Source: Rotaria sp. Silwood1 (Eukaryota > Rotifera > Eurotatoria > Philodinida > Philodinidae). From it: a stretch of DNA of 64,000 nt. Both the position numbers and the translations under genes were made by a program. The DNA is taken from positions 248,001 to 312,000 of the forward strand of contig CAJNOP010000172.1 of NCBI GenBank assembly GCA_905250075.1, written 5' to 3'. Of this stretch, positions 46,846-58,500 are shown in pieces. Numbering within the stretch: the stretch's first letter is position 1; each line of letters starts with the position of its first letter. The notes under the pieces were generated by a model. It searched no databases and had not been told where the DNA came from. It worked only from the letters and a program-made list of their open reading frames with translations.

Positions 46846-47369
46846 ATAATAATATTGTTGGATCATATATCATGTAAATTTAGTTCTTATTTTCTAGCTG
46901 TAGTGCTGAAACCTGTACAGTGATGTAGGTGTAAAGAGAAAATTTGCCCCGCAACCACACCGTTCAAACCCTGTTAAGTGAATATATGAAGTCAATATGA
47001 GATTGGTAATTCGTTTCAGTTCTGTGTTGTTCAAGTAAGCAGAAAAGTATTAGAGGTAAGAGAACTATTACGTAAAATCTGTATCTTTGCTATGGGAGTA
47101 TTTTAGTAGGAAGCATGAGAGTGTCCCATTTTATTTATAACTCGAACAATTCCATTGGCAAATATAAATATTAAATGATGTTTCTTTCCAATGGGATATT
47201 CTTTGTTGAACAAAATGATCAGCTGTTTGTCTGATTGGTTTTTATTCATGATGTTCCGAATAAATGAAAATTAGGAATGCATCTCTGAAAACTAAAACCT
47301 CGCAACTACGTAAATATTGAAGCTTGATATCTAGATCTACACTAAAAAGAAGCATGCTAAAAAACATCA
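46846..47369. other. 3' flank of the P450 gene, nothing recognised
   Basis: A short GT/AC patch lies at about 46923-46975. No gene was found. Confidence 0.35.
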
Positions 47370-50300
47370 TTATGCAAAAACATCGACACTGTATCTGTTA
47401 GCATCAGCCTTTGATAAAATGGTGGCTGCCTCGGTTTCATCACATTGACGATGTTCTGCAATAATCTTAATAAAGCAAGTTTTCAATGATCCAGCAAGTT
47501 TCGTTGCACTTCCACAAGTGTAAAGTCGTGCACCTTCCGAAAACAATTTAATAATATCTGTTCGTTCTTCCCAAACTAAATCTTGAACGTATCTTTTGCC
47601 ATTCTTTGATTGACGTGAAAAGACATGTTTCACCTGAACTGCACCAGTTTTCGACCATTTATCAAGTTCATCCATGTATAAGAAATCTTGTTCTGATCGA
47701 CATCCATAGTAAAGAATAGTAGGACCAATTTTTCTGCCGCACACCATCTGTGCTGCTCGCTCTTGCATGAAACCACGAAATGGCGCAATCCCAGTGCCGG
47801 CAGCAAACATTACAACTGGAACCTTTGTATCGGTAGGTAAATGAAAGTTCGTGTTACTTGCTCGGACACTACAACTGAGACGATCGCCTGGTTTCAGATT
47901 GGCAAGATAATTCGAGGCAACACCCCAGTATTGCCCATGTCCACTCAATGCTGGAGCATTGAGTACGTCGATAGTAAGTGTCACCGATTCGGGATTCCAC
48001 AAAGGTGAAGATGATATACTGTATTGACGCACACGAAGTGATGGTAACATTCGAAGATATTGCGGAAATGAAAGGTCACATGAAGGATATTGTTCGAGAA
48101 TATCAAGTATTGCAAGACGTTTATCGAGAATCTCTTTTTGATATGCATCACCACTGAGACTTTGAAGTTGTGTTTGTTCATTTTCATCTTTACACAGTGC
48201 AGCAAGTGTTTCCAGTTGCTTTCGACTAATTGGTTGGTTCAGTTCAACGTAACCGCAGAGAATTGTGTATGCACTCACTGGATAACCCGTTGGAAGAAAT
48301 GTTTCTGTAGACGATGTGATTTTAATTTGAGTATCAGTAGATAATTTGAAACGTTTAAGAACTTGATGAACAACTTCTGATGGATTCGTTGGCAATATAG
48401 CAAGATAATCTCCTGCACGATAGGTTTGTCCTTTTGGCAGCTCAATTTCGATATGTCGTTTTGCAGGTCCAAGTTCACTTGCTTCAACGAGCAATTTGTT
48501 TTCTGTTACAATGCCGACATCAGTTATTTGTCCAAGATTTCTTGTCGAATTAACAATTTCAATGGAAAGCTTTTCTTGACTGATCACAGCTTGTAATCCA
48601 TTCATTTTGCATAACACTTGAAAAAGATTCTCTTTCCAAGCTTCGAATGCACCAAAGAAATCGCCGGCAACATCACCGATTCCACGATTAACAATGCGTG
48701 TACCACCAACTTTTTCAAGGGTTTCATCGATATAAATTGGAATCTTTTGATATGTGTTAACCCAATCATGATGGCCAGCTCCAAATACTGCATAGTTGAT
48801 TTTGAGCTCCGGTTTCGATTCAAGGTATGCTACGAATTGTTTTGCATTATTGCACGGTTCGCCTTCGTACGAGGAAGTCACTATGATTACAGGTCGATCA
48901 CAAGGAATCGATCCAACGACTGAGTCAAGAGTTGCAAGTGTTGCATTAAATCCATGCGTAGGTGCTTCAGAGGCCAAAGTTCTGGCAAACGATTCACATG
49001 AACCAGAATTGCTGCCGAAAAGAATGGATAACGGTTGAAACCGATTTGTCTCGGCCGACTGTGTTTGCACAGGTGCCGTCTCTTCTTGTTTCTTGACGCT
49101 GATGCTTAATGGAATTTTGACTTGCTGACGTGGTCGAGCTCGTATTTTAAATCCTGCAGGTTTGATCGTTCCTACCTGTTTAATACGAAGATCATAAGAA
49201 GGATCAACAAATTCAAGATTGAAATGTTTAAGAATCAGTGCTGTAACGATAACACTTTCTTGTATGGCAAATGATCGACCAATACAGCCCCGTTGACCGT
49301 TTCCAAAAGGTTTCCAGGCATTTGGTGGCAAATTTTCGAAACCTCCGTCGAGCATTCGCTCAGGTAAAAAATCTTCTGGACGATCCCAGACTTTAGGATC
49401 GCGGTGTAATTGACGTACCAGGACTGAAATTCGATCGTCCTTGTGGATTTCATAGCCACCAGGTAGAATCTCTTTATCTGCTTTCGACTGTAAGGAAAAA
49501 AATGATGCTGAAGGTTGCAGTCGAAGTGTTTCTTTTAGAATAGCATCAATATATTTCAATTTGGACAGGATATCAACGGTGATTTCATCAAATTGATCAG
49601 CTTCTGCTTGTGCTTTTTGGAAAGCCTGTGGATTCTTGAGAAGGTAGTAAAAAGCGAATGAGAGCAATCCAGAAGTTGTTTCATGACCAGCAATAAGAAA
49701 TGTGACCATTTGATAACGAATATTTTCATCAGATAGTTGAAGGCCAGTTTCTTCATCTTTTCCGTTAATCATTCGATTGAGCAAATCATTAGTATCATTT
49801 GGATGCTTGCGTCTGTATTGTACAATATCATCACACAGCTTGTGGATATAAGCAATATCATCTTGATACTGTTTTGTAGATCTAAGCATAAGTGTATTTT
49901 GTAACGGAAGTCGTTGAGAACGTCTAGCACCTTCGGCAAGAACATTGGCCATCGCACCAACAAACGGATGCATTTCGTTGCGATAAAAGCTGTTGAATCG
50001 ATAATCAAATCCACAAAGTGCAATTGTATCCAATGTTAGTCGAGTAAAATTATCACAAACATCAATTTCTTCTTCGGCAAAGCGATGCCAACGTAAAATC
50101 AATTGAGAAGCAATATCCATCATTTGCGGAAACATACTTCGAATTGCTTGCGGTCCGAAGGCAGGAACTAAAATGTTGTGTGCAAGTTTCCAATTCGGCT
50201 CTGATGTGCGAGCAGTAAAGAGACCATCTCCAGCAACAGATCGAATTTCCTCTATAGGTCGGCTAAGCGCTTTATCGAATTTTGATTGATCACAAACAAA

Positions 50301-50477
50301 ATTGACGAGTTCTTGACTGCATATAATGATAGTTCTGCAGCCCAATATATTGAGACAGTAGATGTCACCGTATAATTTTTGAAGTCTTAGAAAAGACCCC
50401 AAAGGAAAATCGGAATCTAATTCATTGAGATTTCCAATTAGAAAACGTTCTTGAGGCTGTGGAATAGGTATGGACAT
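47370..50477 (-). CDS. Self-sufficient cytochrome P450:NADPH-P450 reductase fusion (CYP102/CYP505 type)
   Basis: One uninterrupted frame of 1035 residues with no intron. The heme domain (about 1-455) has F87 in GDGLFTAR, NW95-96, the I-helix AGHETT (263-268), ExxR (E316-R319) and the heme-binding FGNGQRGCIG with C398. A Gln/Glu-rich linker (about 456-482) leads to the FMN/flavodoxin domain (484-620; SILFGSNSGSCESFA, TSSYEGEPCNNA, AVFGAGHHDW). The FAD/NADPH domain (about 640-1035) has RQYSISSSP, MFAAGTGIAPFRGFMQER, ILYYGCRSEQDFLYMDEL and RLYTCGSATKLAGS. Such proteins hydroxylate fatty-acid-like substrates using NADPH without a partner. The numbering matches P450BM3 at residue 87, so residues 47 and 51, which anchor the fatty-acid carboxylate in BM3 (Arg, Tyr), can be compared: here they are Cys and Ile. 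There is no membrane anchor, so it is probably soluble. It is intact, intronless and of prokaryotic/fungal architecture, which points to an acquired gene. Confidence 0.95.
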   Translation of the reverse strand: MSIPIPQPQERFLIGNLNELDSDFPLGSFLRLQKLYGDIYCLNILGCRTIIICSQELVNFVCDQSKFDKALSRPIEEIRSVAGDGLFTARTSEPNWKLAHNILVPAFGPQAIRSMFPQMMDIASQLILRWHRFAEEEIDVCDNFTRLTLDTIALCGFDYRFNSFYRNEMHPFVGAMANVLAEGARRSQRLPLQNTLMLRSTKQYQDDIAYIHKLCDDIVQYRRKHPNDTNDLLNRMINGKDEETGLQLSDENIRYQMVTFLIAGHETTSGLLSFAFYYLLKNPQAFQKAQAEADQFDEITVDILSKLKYIDAILKETLRLQPSASFFSLQSKADKEILPGGYEIHKDDRISVLVRQLHRDPKVWDRPEDFLPERMLDGGFENLPPNAWKPFGNGQRGCIGRSFAIQESVIVTALILKHFNLEFVDPSYDLRIKQVGTIKPAGFKIRARPRQQVKIPLSISVKKQEETAPVQTQSAETNRFQPLSILFGSNSGSCESFARTLASEAPTHGFNATLATLDSVVGSIPCDRPVIIVTSSYEGEPCNNAKQFVAYLESKPELKINYAVFGAGHHDWVNTYQKIPIYIDETLEKVGGTRIVNRGIGDVAGDFFGAFEAWKENLFQVLCKMNGLQAVISQEKLSIEIVNSTRNLGQITDVGIVTENKLLVEASELGPAKRHIEIELPKGQTYRAGDYLAILPTNPSEVVHQVLKRFKLSTDTQIKITSSTETFLPTGYPVSAYTILCGYVELNQPISRKQLETLAALCKDENEQTQLQSLSGDAYQKEILDKRLAILDILEQYPSCDLSFPQYLRMLPSLRVRQYSISSSPLWNPESVTLTIDVLNAPALSGHGQYWGVASNYLANLKPGDRLSCSVRASNTNFHLPTDTKVPVVMFAAGTGIAPFRGFMQERAAQMVCGRKIGPTILYYGCRSEQDFLYMDELDKWSKTGAVQVKHVFSRQSKNGKRYVQDLVWEERTDIIKLFSEGARLYTCGSATKLAGSLKTCFIKIIAEHRQCDETEAATILSKADANRYSVDVFA

Positions 50478-52439
50478 ATTGTTTTGTTTTTATCGTGTTA
50501 CTAAGAACTGTCGAATAAATGAATTTCTGGCTAAAATTAATTCGACTTTGTATTATCAACACCTGTCAGGAACAATAGCAAACAGTGCTTGAGGATGTCG
50601 TGGCTAGAATAAAACAAGGACGGATTATTCAATAAAAGATAAAACTAGTTGATAAGTATATGATTGAAATTTTCATTTCTTCCGACGGCGAAGTTTTGCA
50701 TGTTCACTGAGTTGCAGCCACTGCGTTTTTCAGACGTCATGAGAGGCTGAATAGTTCAAAATCTCCGCTCTGATAAAACAAATCCAACCGAGTCTTTCTC
50801 GGTAATAGAAAAAAATCACAGCAATTTCTCATCAAATAATCGTTAACATAGACTGCTATAAATTATCCCAACAGTAGGGATTTGAAGAAAGAAATGTGAG
50901 CACATAAATAGAAATGATTACGATTCTTGCTCAGTCGAAAACATGAAATTGCGGTTAATTGAATATGTAGTGAAGAGCCAACAATTCTACGGATTTAGCC
51001 ACGACACTTTTCAGAAAAATTAAACGTCATTTTTTAATGAATTTCACCGAAAGGCCACACGTACCGATCGAGCTGATTTTTTCCAATATACATACTAATG
51101 TGTTTTAGAGAAAGAAAAACTTTCGACCTGAATGCTTGGGTATAGTACGTATTCGAGTCTATATACGCTTATTGAAATCTAGATGCTGCAAACATAACCT
51201 AAAATGTCTCCATTTTACTGTTACGAGTTCTGGCAAAAAAGTACAGTCTCAACAAGGATAAAGGGTATTTTCGGATTAGCGAGTATTCATATTTACCAAA
51301 GACTTACTTCTAACACGCATGAAAACTGACTGAACTGCGTGTGTGATTACTTAATCACAGGCATAAGAAAGGTTTTTGCTAAAACGAACGTTAAACAACT
51401 CAGAAGCACAGATCTCCACAAAATAAGAGTAGAAATCTGCTAGTACTCAGAAAATTATTTGTTACTACGAGAATACAAGCCGACGAGTTTCTGCATATTT
51501 CTGTTGACCTCGTGTGATTCATCATGCTAGTTAGCAAAAAAAATGCTGAGGGTAATGGGATTTTTTAAAACGCCACATGATTCATTTGTAATCACTTGTT
51601 CTTTTCCTTCAATACATATTTGTAATATTTAGCATTATAGTGAGATGCACTAGTTTTATCTCTCCAAAAGACTAAGAGACACATGGCATTCACCACTATT
51701 ATCTGTGTCGAAATGAATGCCTCTAGGTGTATTTCACGATCATATCGACCCCAATGAGGGCTAAAGATAGGTCTCAACACTCTACATGAAAACAACCATC
51801 GGAAACGATGAGACTTTCTAGAAAGCTGCGTCTGTACTTACTGACTCACACACAAGTATTTTATTAAATTAAACATCTAGGGGGTGTGCGTCAGTCTTTT
51901 ATTCTCTCTTGTATCTACATGACACATCCACAGTCATAGTCGTATCCGCTCACACCTTTCTTTAATAAATTATAGAAATGAATAATTTTAATTCTTTTAC
52001 TTTTTATATTAAATTAATAATTTACAAAAAGAATATTTCTGTAACAGACATTATGATTAATATTTAAAAAGACAATTTTTTATATTCATAGATCGAGTAA
52101 TTCACCAGAAAAACTATTCTTAACTTTATTATAATAAAAATGTTTGAAAAACTCACTCAGAATTGAAATTTTATTAATTTTTAACTCAAAAAATGTTGTT
52201 TCTCTGTCTGAAATCTAAAATCAATTTTTCCAATAAGTTTCTTTGTCTTGAGAATTCCACAGAAAAAAAATTGATCTTATGTGGGAAAGAATATAAACTT
52301 CTTCCGATTTTTCAAATTCTAAATTATAATTTGCTGCATTTTCAGGCTTTTCTATTACAAAATATTATAATTAGCTTTCTTGAAGTAACCAATAGACAAG
52401 TTTCAAACACTATAAATTTTTTTCGATTGTAAAATTAGC
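50478..52439. other. Upstream of P450 gene, no supported gene
   Basis: A minus-strand frame at 51592-51795 contains one helix (FISTQIIVVNAMCLLVFW) followed by HYNAKYYKYVLKEKNK and may be a membrane-protein relic. A GT/AC hairpin lies at about 51880-51960. No promoter element was identified. Confidence 0.35.
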
Positions 52440-53400
52440 TCTTTTCTTAATTGATATTCTACTAATTTATCTTGAAAACCGTTTCAAACTGCATTTCTCA
52501 ATTGGTCTATGTGATTCTCTCCTTAATCAATAGAACCAATTATTTCCGATAAGAGTTTAAATATAGATAATCGTAAAGTGGCTAGAGTTTCATTTTTGAT
52601 GTGAGTAAGTATTATTAGAGTAACTTTTAAAATGTTTATTGCAGAATCAAGCCCGCTAGAAAAATTGATAAAATTTCCTTCTTTTGAACTTCTTCTTTTA
52701 CATTATCTATACGCGATACGTTCTGTAAATTCTCTTCAACTTTCTTTTTGATGAATAATACTTAATGTTGATAAATGTGTGATCGCATTGTAGTTGTGCT
52801 TCTCTAGTCATACTTTCTATTTCATTCTTATTTTTCTTTTATTTTAATTAATCGACCCAATCTTCTTATAAACTTTAAATTCCAACTAAGTGACTATTGT
52901 CCATAAAATAGATTATGTATTCGTCTTGTTTATTAATCTGAACAAGTACAATTGCTTTCCTGGAATAGAACGAAATTTCTCTACTTCATCATTGAATATT
53001 GAATAAAGACTGCAAAATAAATGTAAAAATTACTTTGATAATTTTACCATATATATTTTATCAATTATTTGATGCTTACGATCAAATTCATTAGCGAATT
53101 TTTCTATGTATCTTTGTACTATAAGGAAATTGTCTTTAACTACATCTTCATTGTAATATTTGTACTTTACATATGCAATATTATAATGAAGCTTTGCAAT
53201 CATATCTATATAACTTCATTCTTACCTATATTGTAAACGATTTCTAAACAAATGTCAATATTCACTGATTCTGTCTAATAATATTATAGTTTGCTCTTTG
53301 ATTATAGCAAGTTTATCTCTTCTTTCAATCTGAGACAATCATCATTGTCACATATCTCTTTTTGTAATTTATTCTTTTATCTTTACCTTCTGTGTATGGT
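52440..53400 (-). pseudogene. Decayed multi-exon gene, charged helical protein
   Basis: The minus strand carries several exon-like pieces. About 53370-53240 reads QKEICDNDDCLRLKEEINL and continues after an indel with AIIKEQTIILLDRISEY. The piece 53205-53048 is framed by TATATAG and GTAAAA and encodes 52 open codons (LHYNIAYVKYKYYNEDVVKD, NFLIVQRYIEKFANEFDRKH). A 38 bp gap ending TTTTGCAG leads to 53009 onward (LYSIFNDEVEKFRSIPGKQL), but in a phase that does not match. Further down are VEENLQNVSRIDNVKEEVQK and LRNAV*NGFQDKLVEYQLRK, with stops between. The protein would have been helical and charged, possibly coiled coil. Its family is not recognised. Phase errors and stops mark it as dead. Confidence 0.45.
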
Positions 53401-55522
53401 TTAGTTTTCATCTTCAAGATACAATATTATTATTATTATTATCGAAAAAATAAATCTTTACATCAAAATAAGATATGACTTTAATACATAAACCAACAGT
53501 ATATTATATATATATCTATGTATTACTAATAAAGGAACATATAAATAACCGAGTAAAAATATATTTCAATAGAAAATGTTAAATTTAGATATAAATTCTA
53601 ATCGATTGTGTGTTACATTATATTCCTGACACTATTTGTCTAAATTTTCAAAATTTTATCTTTTTATTGACGTAATTTCATAGTATGGAACAAAATGTAA
53701 TAATTTTAACATACCGTGTAATTACACTTTTGTAGTTTCTTTTCAAATATTGTAATATACGAATATTCGACAAGTGAAAATAAAGTATATACTCCGAATG
53801 ATTTCTTTTTATAGAAAATATCCAAAATGTTATCGCAATCTGAAATACAGTTATGCCTCGTCTATACCCGTTTATATAGTAGCCGTCGATGGAAGAGAAT
53901 AGAAAAAAAAAAGAGATGAAACTTATCAGTGAAGAAAAAAAAACATGTCATGAAGAAACTATTCTTACCATTTTTTCTTTTCTTTCGGGTTATAGTACAT
54001 CTCCCTTTTTTTCTGCTGTCTCTATCAGGCCTATATATAGCAAAAAAGGATACATCTCGCCTACGAATGTATACCGTAAGAGATATGATATGCAAACAGG
54101 TCATCTATCGTCAAACTACTTGATGCACAAATGATGTCCTGTTGTAATGAAACTATCGAGCATATACGACGCTGAATCACAAAGATATGATATCGTGTTA
54201 CTCGGAGCAGGAATCCTAGACAAATAGTCAGTTTATAATTTTAAAGTTGGCGTTTTCTGACTAGTTACCAGCGGAAAAAATGGACAGTAAAAGAGTCTTT
54301 TTTCGTCACTTAACGTCATCTATGGTTGATGATCTCACTACAACATTAGATTATTTGAGCATTAATGAATATAATGGCATAAGATTCGTTGACGTGATGT
54401 ATAAATGCGTGCCTAAGAGAGAACACAAAGAAAAAAAAATGCACTACAATCAGGGGAGAAAGAAGAGAATGGAGTATACAAATTTCATTCCTGCATTTTC
54501 GTTCTTCTTCACTGACAATAGTCATATCATATATTTTTCTATGCTCTTCCTAATATATACCCATCGAGAAAAAATCACTACCACATACAACTATTTGCTA
54601 TAGGTATATGAAACGTAAACGAGCTGCATACCGTCATAAGACTTGATAATGAAATACGGCAATATCGAAATGAGTTGCTAATGGATATATAATTTTTCAT
54701 CAAAAAAACAAAAAAGAACGATATCGTAAGTGGTAGTGTCTTACCACCCACACGACTACGAAAATATATGGTCTGCTTGCTGGATAGCGTTGCATTTTTG
54801 AAACTCGTTAATAGTGTGAAGCGAATCGTAGACAAGTATTTGTCTCTGTAAATCTCACAGAAATACAAAGATACTCAGGATATGTCACACATAAATTTCA
54901 ACGAGAGTAACAGTCACCGACTTATATAAATAGTAAATTATTCTTTAAACTTTTAAAAAATACTGATCATTGTTATTTTCATAGTTGATTCTTATATTGA
55001 ATGCAGAACAATTTTCATCAGAATAGTATTTTTCACTGTAAATGTAACTACCCATGCTATGACAACTATCAGTGTTGGATGTCTCCAACAAAAAGGATTG
55101 TTATCATTATACCACTAGAACAGATGATTTTCTTGTAAAGTGCATACATTGAAATGTAAAAGGAGACATAGTTCTTCTACCATGAGTAGAATAATAGTTA
55201 CTTCAAAAAATCAGTTCATCTAAGATCAACGAACAAAAATCCATTTTACGAGTCAATATCTTGTATTACTTTTATTTTTTATATAGATTTTATTTTATTT
55301 TCTTTACAACAATAATATATTTACATAAAATAAGCGAATTAATATTTCAATAAATAAGAAATTTGATCTATCTGATACATAACACAATATAGTGCACAAC
55401 AAACATAAGATAATCGGTGCATTTACAAGCGTAAAGAAAAAGATATTTAACCACGAGAGTACATAATAGAAAAAAAAGTGCCAACACTTTGGTTTCTTTT
55501 TTTTTTTTTTGGACAATTATTT
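53401..55522. other. 2.1 kb interval, no supported gene
   Basis: AT-rich DNA with an ATT microsatellite near 53425. A 26-codon scrap at 54148-54228 (ESQRYDIVLLGAGILDK) looks like a Rossmann-fold start but goes no further. CTTACCACCCACACGACTAC at about 54739-54760 is a telomere-like patch. The frame at 54280-54603 is unsupported. Confidence 0.35.
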
Positions 55523-58500
55523 TCATGATATAACATGCAATTCCATTTCATCATCAATGGAATTTGTATTAAGTAATAATGTTGATTTTTGTTTATTATA
55601 TAATGAATATGATGCTTGCTGTTTTACAGCTGATACAGCACCAGATAATATTTGTGCTAAACGACTACCACGTAAACTTGAAATAAATGAACCATTAGGT
55701 GTTCGGTCAATATTATCAATTCCACGATGAACATTTATATTTTTTCCTTTATTAATTGACCATAAATTAAATTCATTATTATTATAAATATTTATATCTG
55801 GTTTACGATAGTTTCTTAAAAGTAATGATGACATAACAACACTAACTGATGATAAAGCCATAGCAGCTGATGCCATCCATGGTGTTAATGATATACCAAT
55901 GGGAAGTAAAATTCCAGCAGCAATTGGTATACCAATAAGATTATAAATAATAGCAAATAAAAAATTAAATCTTATTCTTCGAACAGTTTTTTTTGATAAT
56001 AATATTGCACCAAGAACATCTTCAAGTGCATCACGAATTAAAACAATACTTGCTGCTTCAACAGCTACATCAGCACCTGTACCAACAGCAATACCAACAT
56101 CAGCACGAGCTAATGCTGGTGAATCATTTACACCATCACCAACCATTGCTACTTTTTCACCTTTACGACTATTTTCTTTTAATGTTGCAATAAAACGTTC
56201 TTTTTGAGTTGGTAATACTTCAGCATAGACATTTTTTATACCAACTTGTGTTGCTACAGCACGAGCAGTTTTCATATTATCACCAGTAACAAGTAAAACA
56301 TTAAGACCCATTGATTGTAGAGCAAATATTGTTAATGGTGCTGTAGGTTTTATAGGATCAGCTATTCCAATCATACCAATAATTTTATCTAAAATAGATA
56401 TTTAATAGAATAAAATAGAATTTCAATTATTTTTTTTATTTTTTTACTGTCAACAGCAATTAATACAGCCGTATTTCCATCATGTTCATGTTTTGACATT
56501 GCTGAATCAATTTCATCTGTTACATGAATACTATTTCTTTCCATCCATTCTCGATTTCCAATTAAAACAAAATAAACTTTATCATTTAATGAAATATTAT
56601 CATTAGATTGACTATTTTTATTTATTAAAGATTCAATTTCATTTACTTTTACACTTAAACCATAACCCCAAATAGCATTAAAATCTTCACAATGACCAAA
56701 TTGTTCACAACCAAAAAAATTTTGACAATATATTCGTATAGCCTTGCCTAATGGATGTTCAGAAGCACTTTCAGCTGTACCAGCTATGGCTAACATTCGT
56801 TTTAATGTCCAATAGGAATCATTTGGAAGAAATAAACGTGTATCGATAACTGTTGGTTTACCTTGTGTTATTGTACCTGTTTTATCAAAAACAATTGTAC
56901 GAATTTTTTGAGCTGTTTCTAATGGTTCACCACCTTTAACAAGAATTCCTTGTGAAGCACCAACACCTATAAAAGAAAAAAAATTATAGCAAAGAGTTTA
57001 TTTACATATAGAAATAAACTATATGTATTTCTCTATTTATTAAATTTGGTTTTTTTTTTGATTATCAATACAAAAATATAAAAGATATTTTGAATGTTGG
57101 TTTTGTTTGAAAGTTCTATCAGTATGCGTAAAAAGAACTTAGGAAAACACAAGTTATGTGTCGCAATACTCTTTTATTTTACTTTACCGTCTTCTCTTTA
57201 CGAGGGAAGACCACCAATTGTTCAATCGCTTTTGCATTATGTAGTTTCCAAAGAGTTATGAATACGCTGAAAATATTTCAGGCGGATAGCTTATTGTAAC
57301 GAAAATAGTTCATTTGTAAGGTATAGGTTTTATTGAGTGCCTGAGGCCCCTCTCAGGAACATTAAAAAAATTGATTTTCGAATTTCTACTTGAAACTTTA
57401 CATAGAAAGACGCTTCAAGGACAACAACTTTTTGCAAACGCTTCAGATCTTTCTAGTGTTCCTATCATTAGACACTGCTATTGTAAAATTTGTATTTTAT
57501 ATCCTTCAAATAAAGTAGCAGATTTGATGAAACAAACAATCAAAAGGCCTAAAACTTTCCGAAAATACTATTCTCGTTAAGAAATATTTCTATGTCAAGT
57601 TTCAAGTCGAAATTCGAAAATCAATTTTTTTAATGTTCCTGAAGGGGACACCAGGCACTCAATAAAACCCATACCTTACAAATGAACTATTTTTGTAACA
57701 ATAAGCTATGCGCCCAAAATATTTTCAGCGTATTCATAACTCTTTGGAAACTACATAACGCAAAAGCGATTGAACAGTTGGTGGCCTTTCCTCGTTAGTA
57801 ACATCAGGCAACAAGGCGTAGCCCGATTAAATTGAGAATTTTTTTTTTCTCAACATGTTGACGACTATATCTTAGAGTTAATGTTAGACTTTTTCCAAAA
57901 ATCTCACTTTCTTTTTTCTTTTTATGAGAGAAATATTCAAAACACGTATTCTTCAACAATATTACTTGTCTGAATTATTGAAAAATATATTCTCAGTTCA
58001 TAATTGAACTTACCAGTACCAACCATAACAGCTGTTGGTGTTGCAAGTCCAAGAGCACAAGGACAAGCAATTGATAGAACTGTAATAGCAAAACGAAAAG
58101 CTAATTCAAGTATAACTTCCATTTGACTTGGTTTTGTTCCTTCATGATGTTTCATTTTAGAATGATGATACTGAAAATTAAATTCATATAAATCATATTG
58201 AAAAGAAAAAAAAGAATTCAAACCATTGAATATTTTTCTATTTGATCAAAATGAGTATAACCAATAATAATCCAACAAATTAATGTAATACCAGAAAAAC
58301 TAACAATAACAGGTACAAAATAACCTGCAATTTTATCAGCTAATGCTTGTATAGGTGCTTTTGATGTTTGTGCACCTTCAACTAATTTAATTATTTGTTT
58401 AAGTGCTGTTTCAGAACCAACATGTGTTGCACGAATTAATAACATTCCATTTAAATTTTTTGTTCCACCAACAACTTGTGAACCAATTGTTTTTTCAACT

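Noticed and set aside
54280-54603. 107-codon frame (plus)
   Set aside because: No recognisable domain, low-complexity Lys/Phe content and no neighbouring exons.
57371-57580. 69-codon frame inside ATP7 intron 10
   Set aside because: It lies in the loop of the foldback element and overlaps its arms; no transposase motif.
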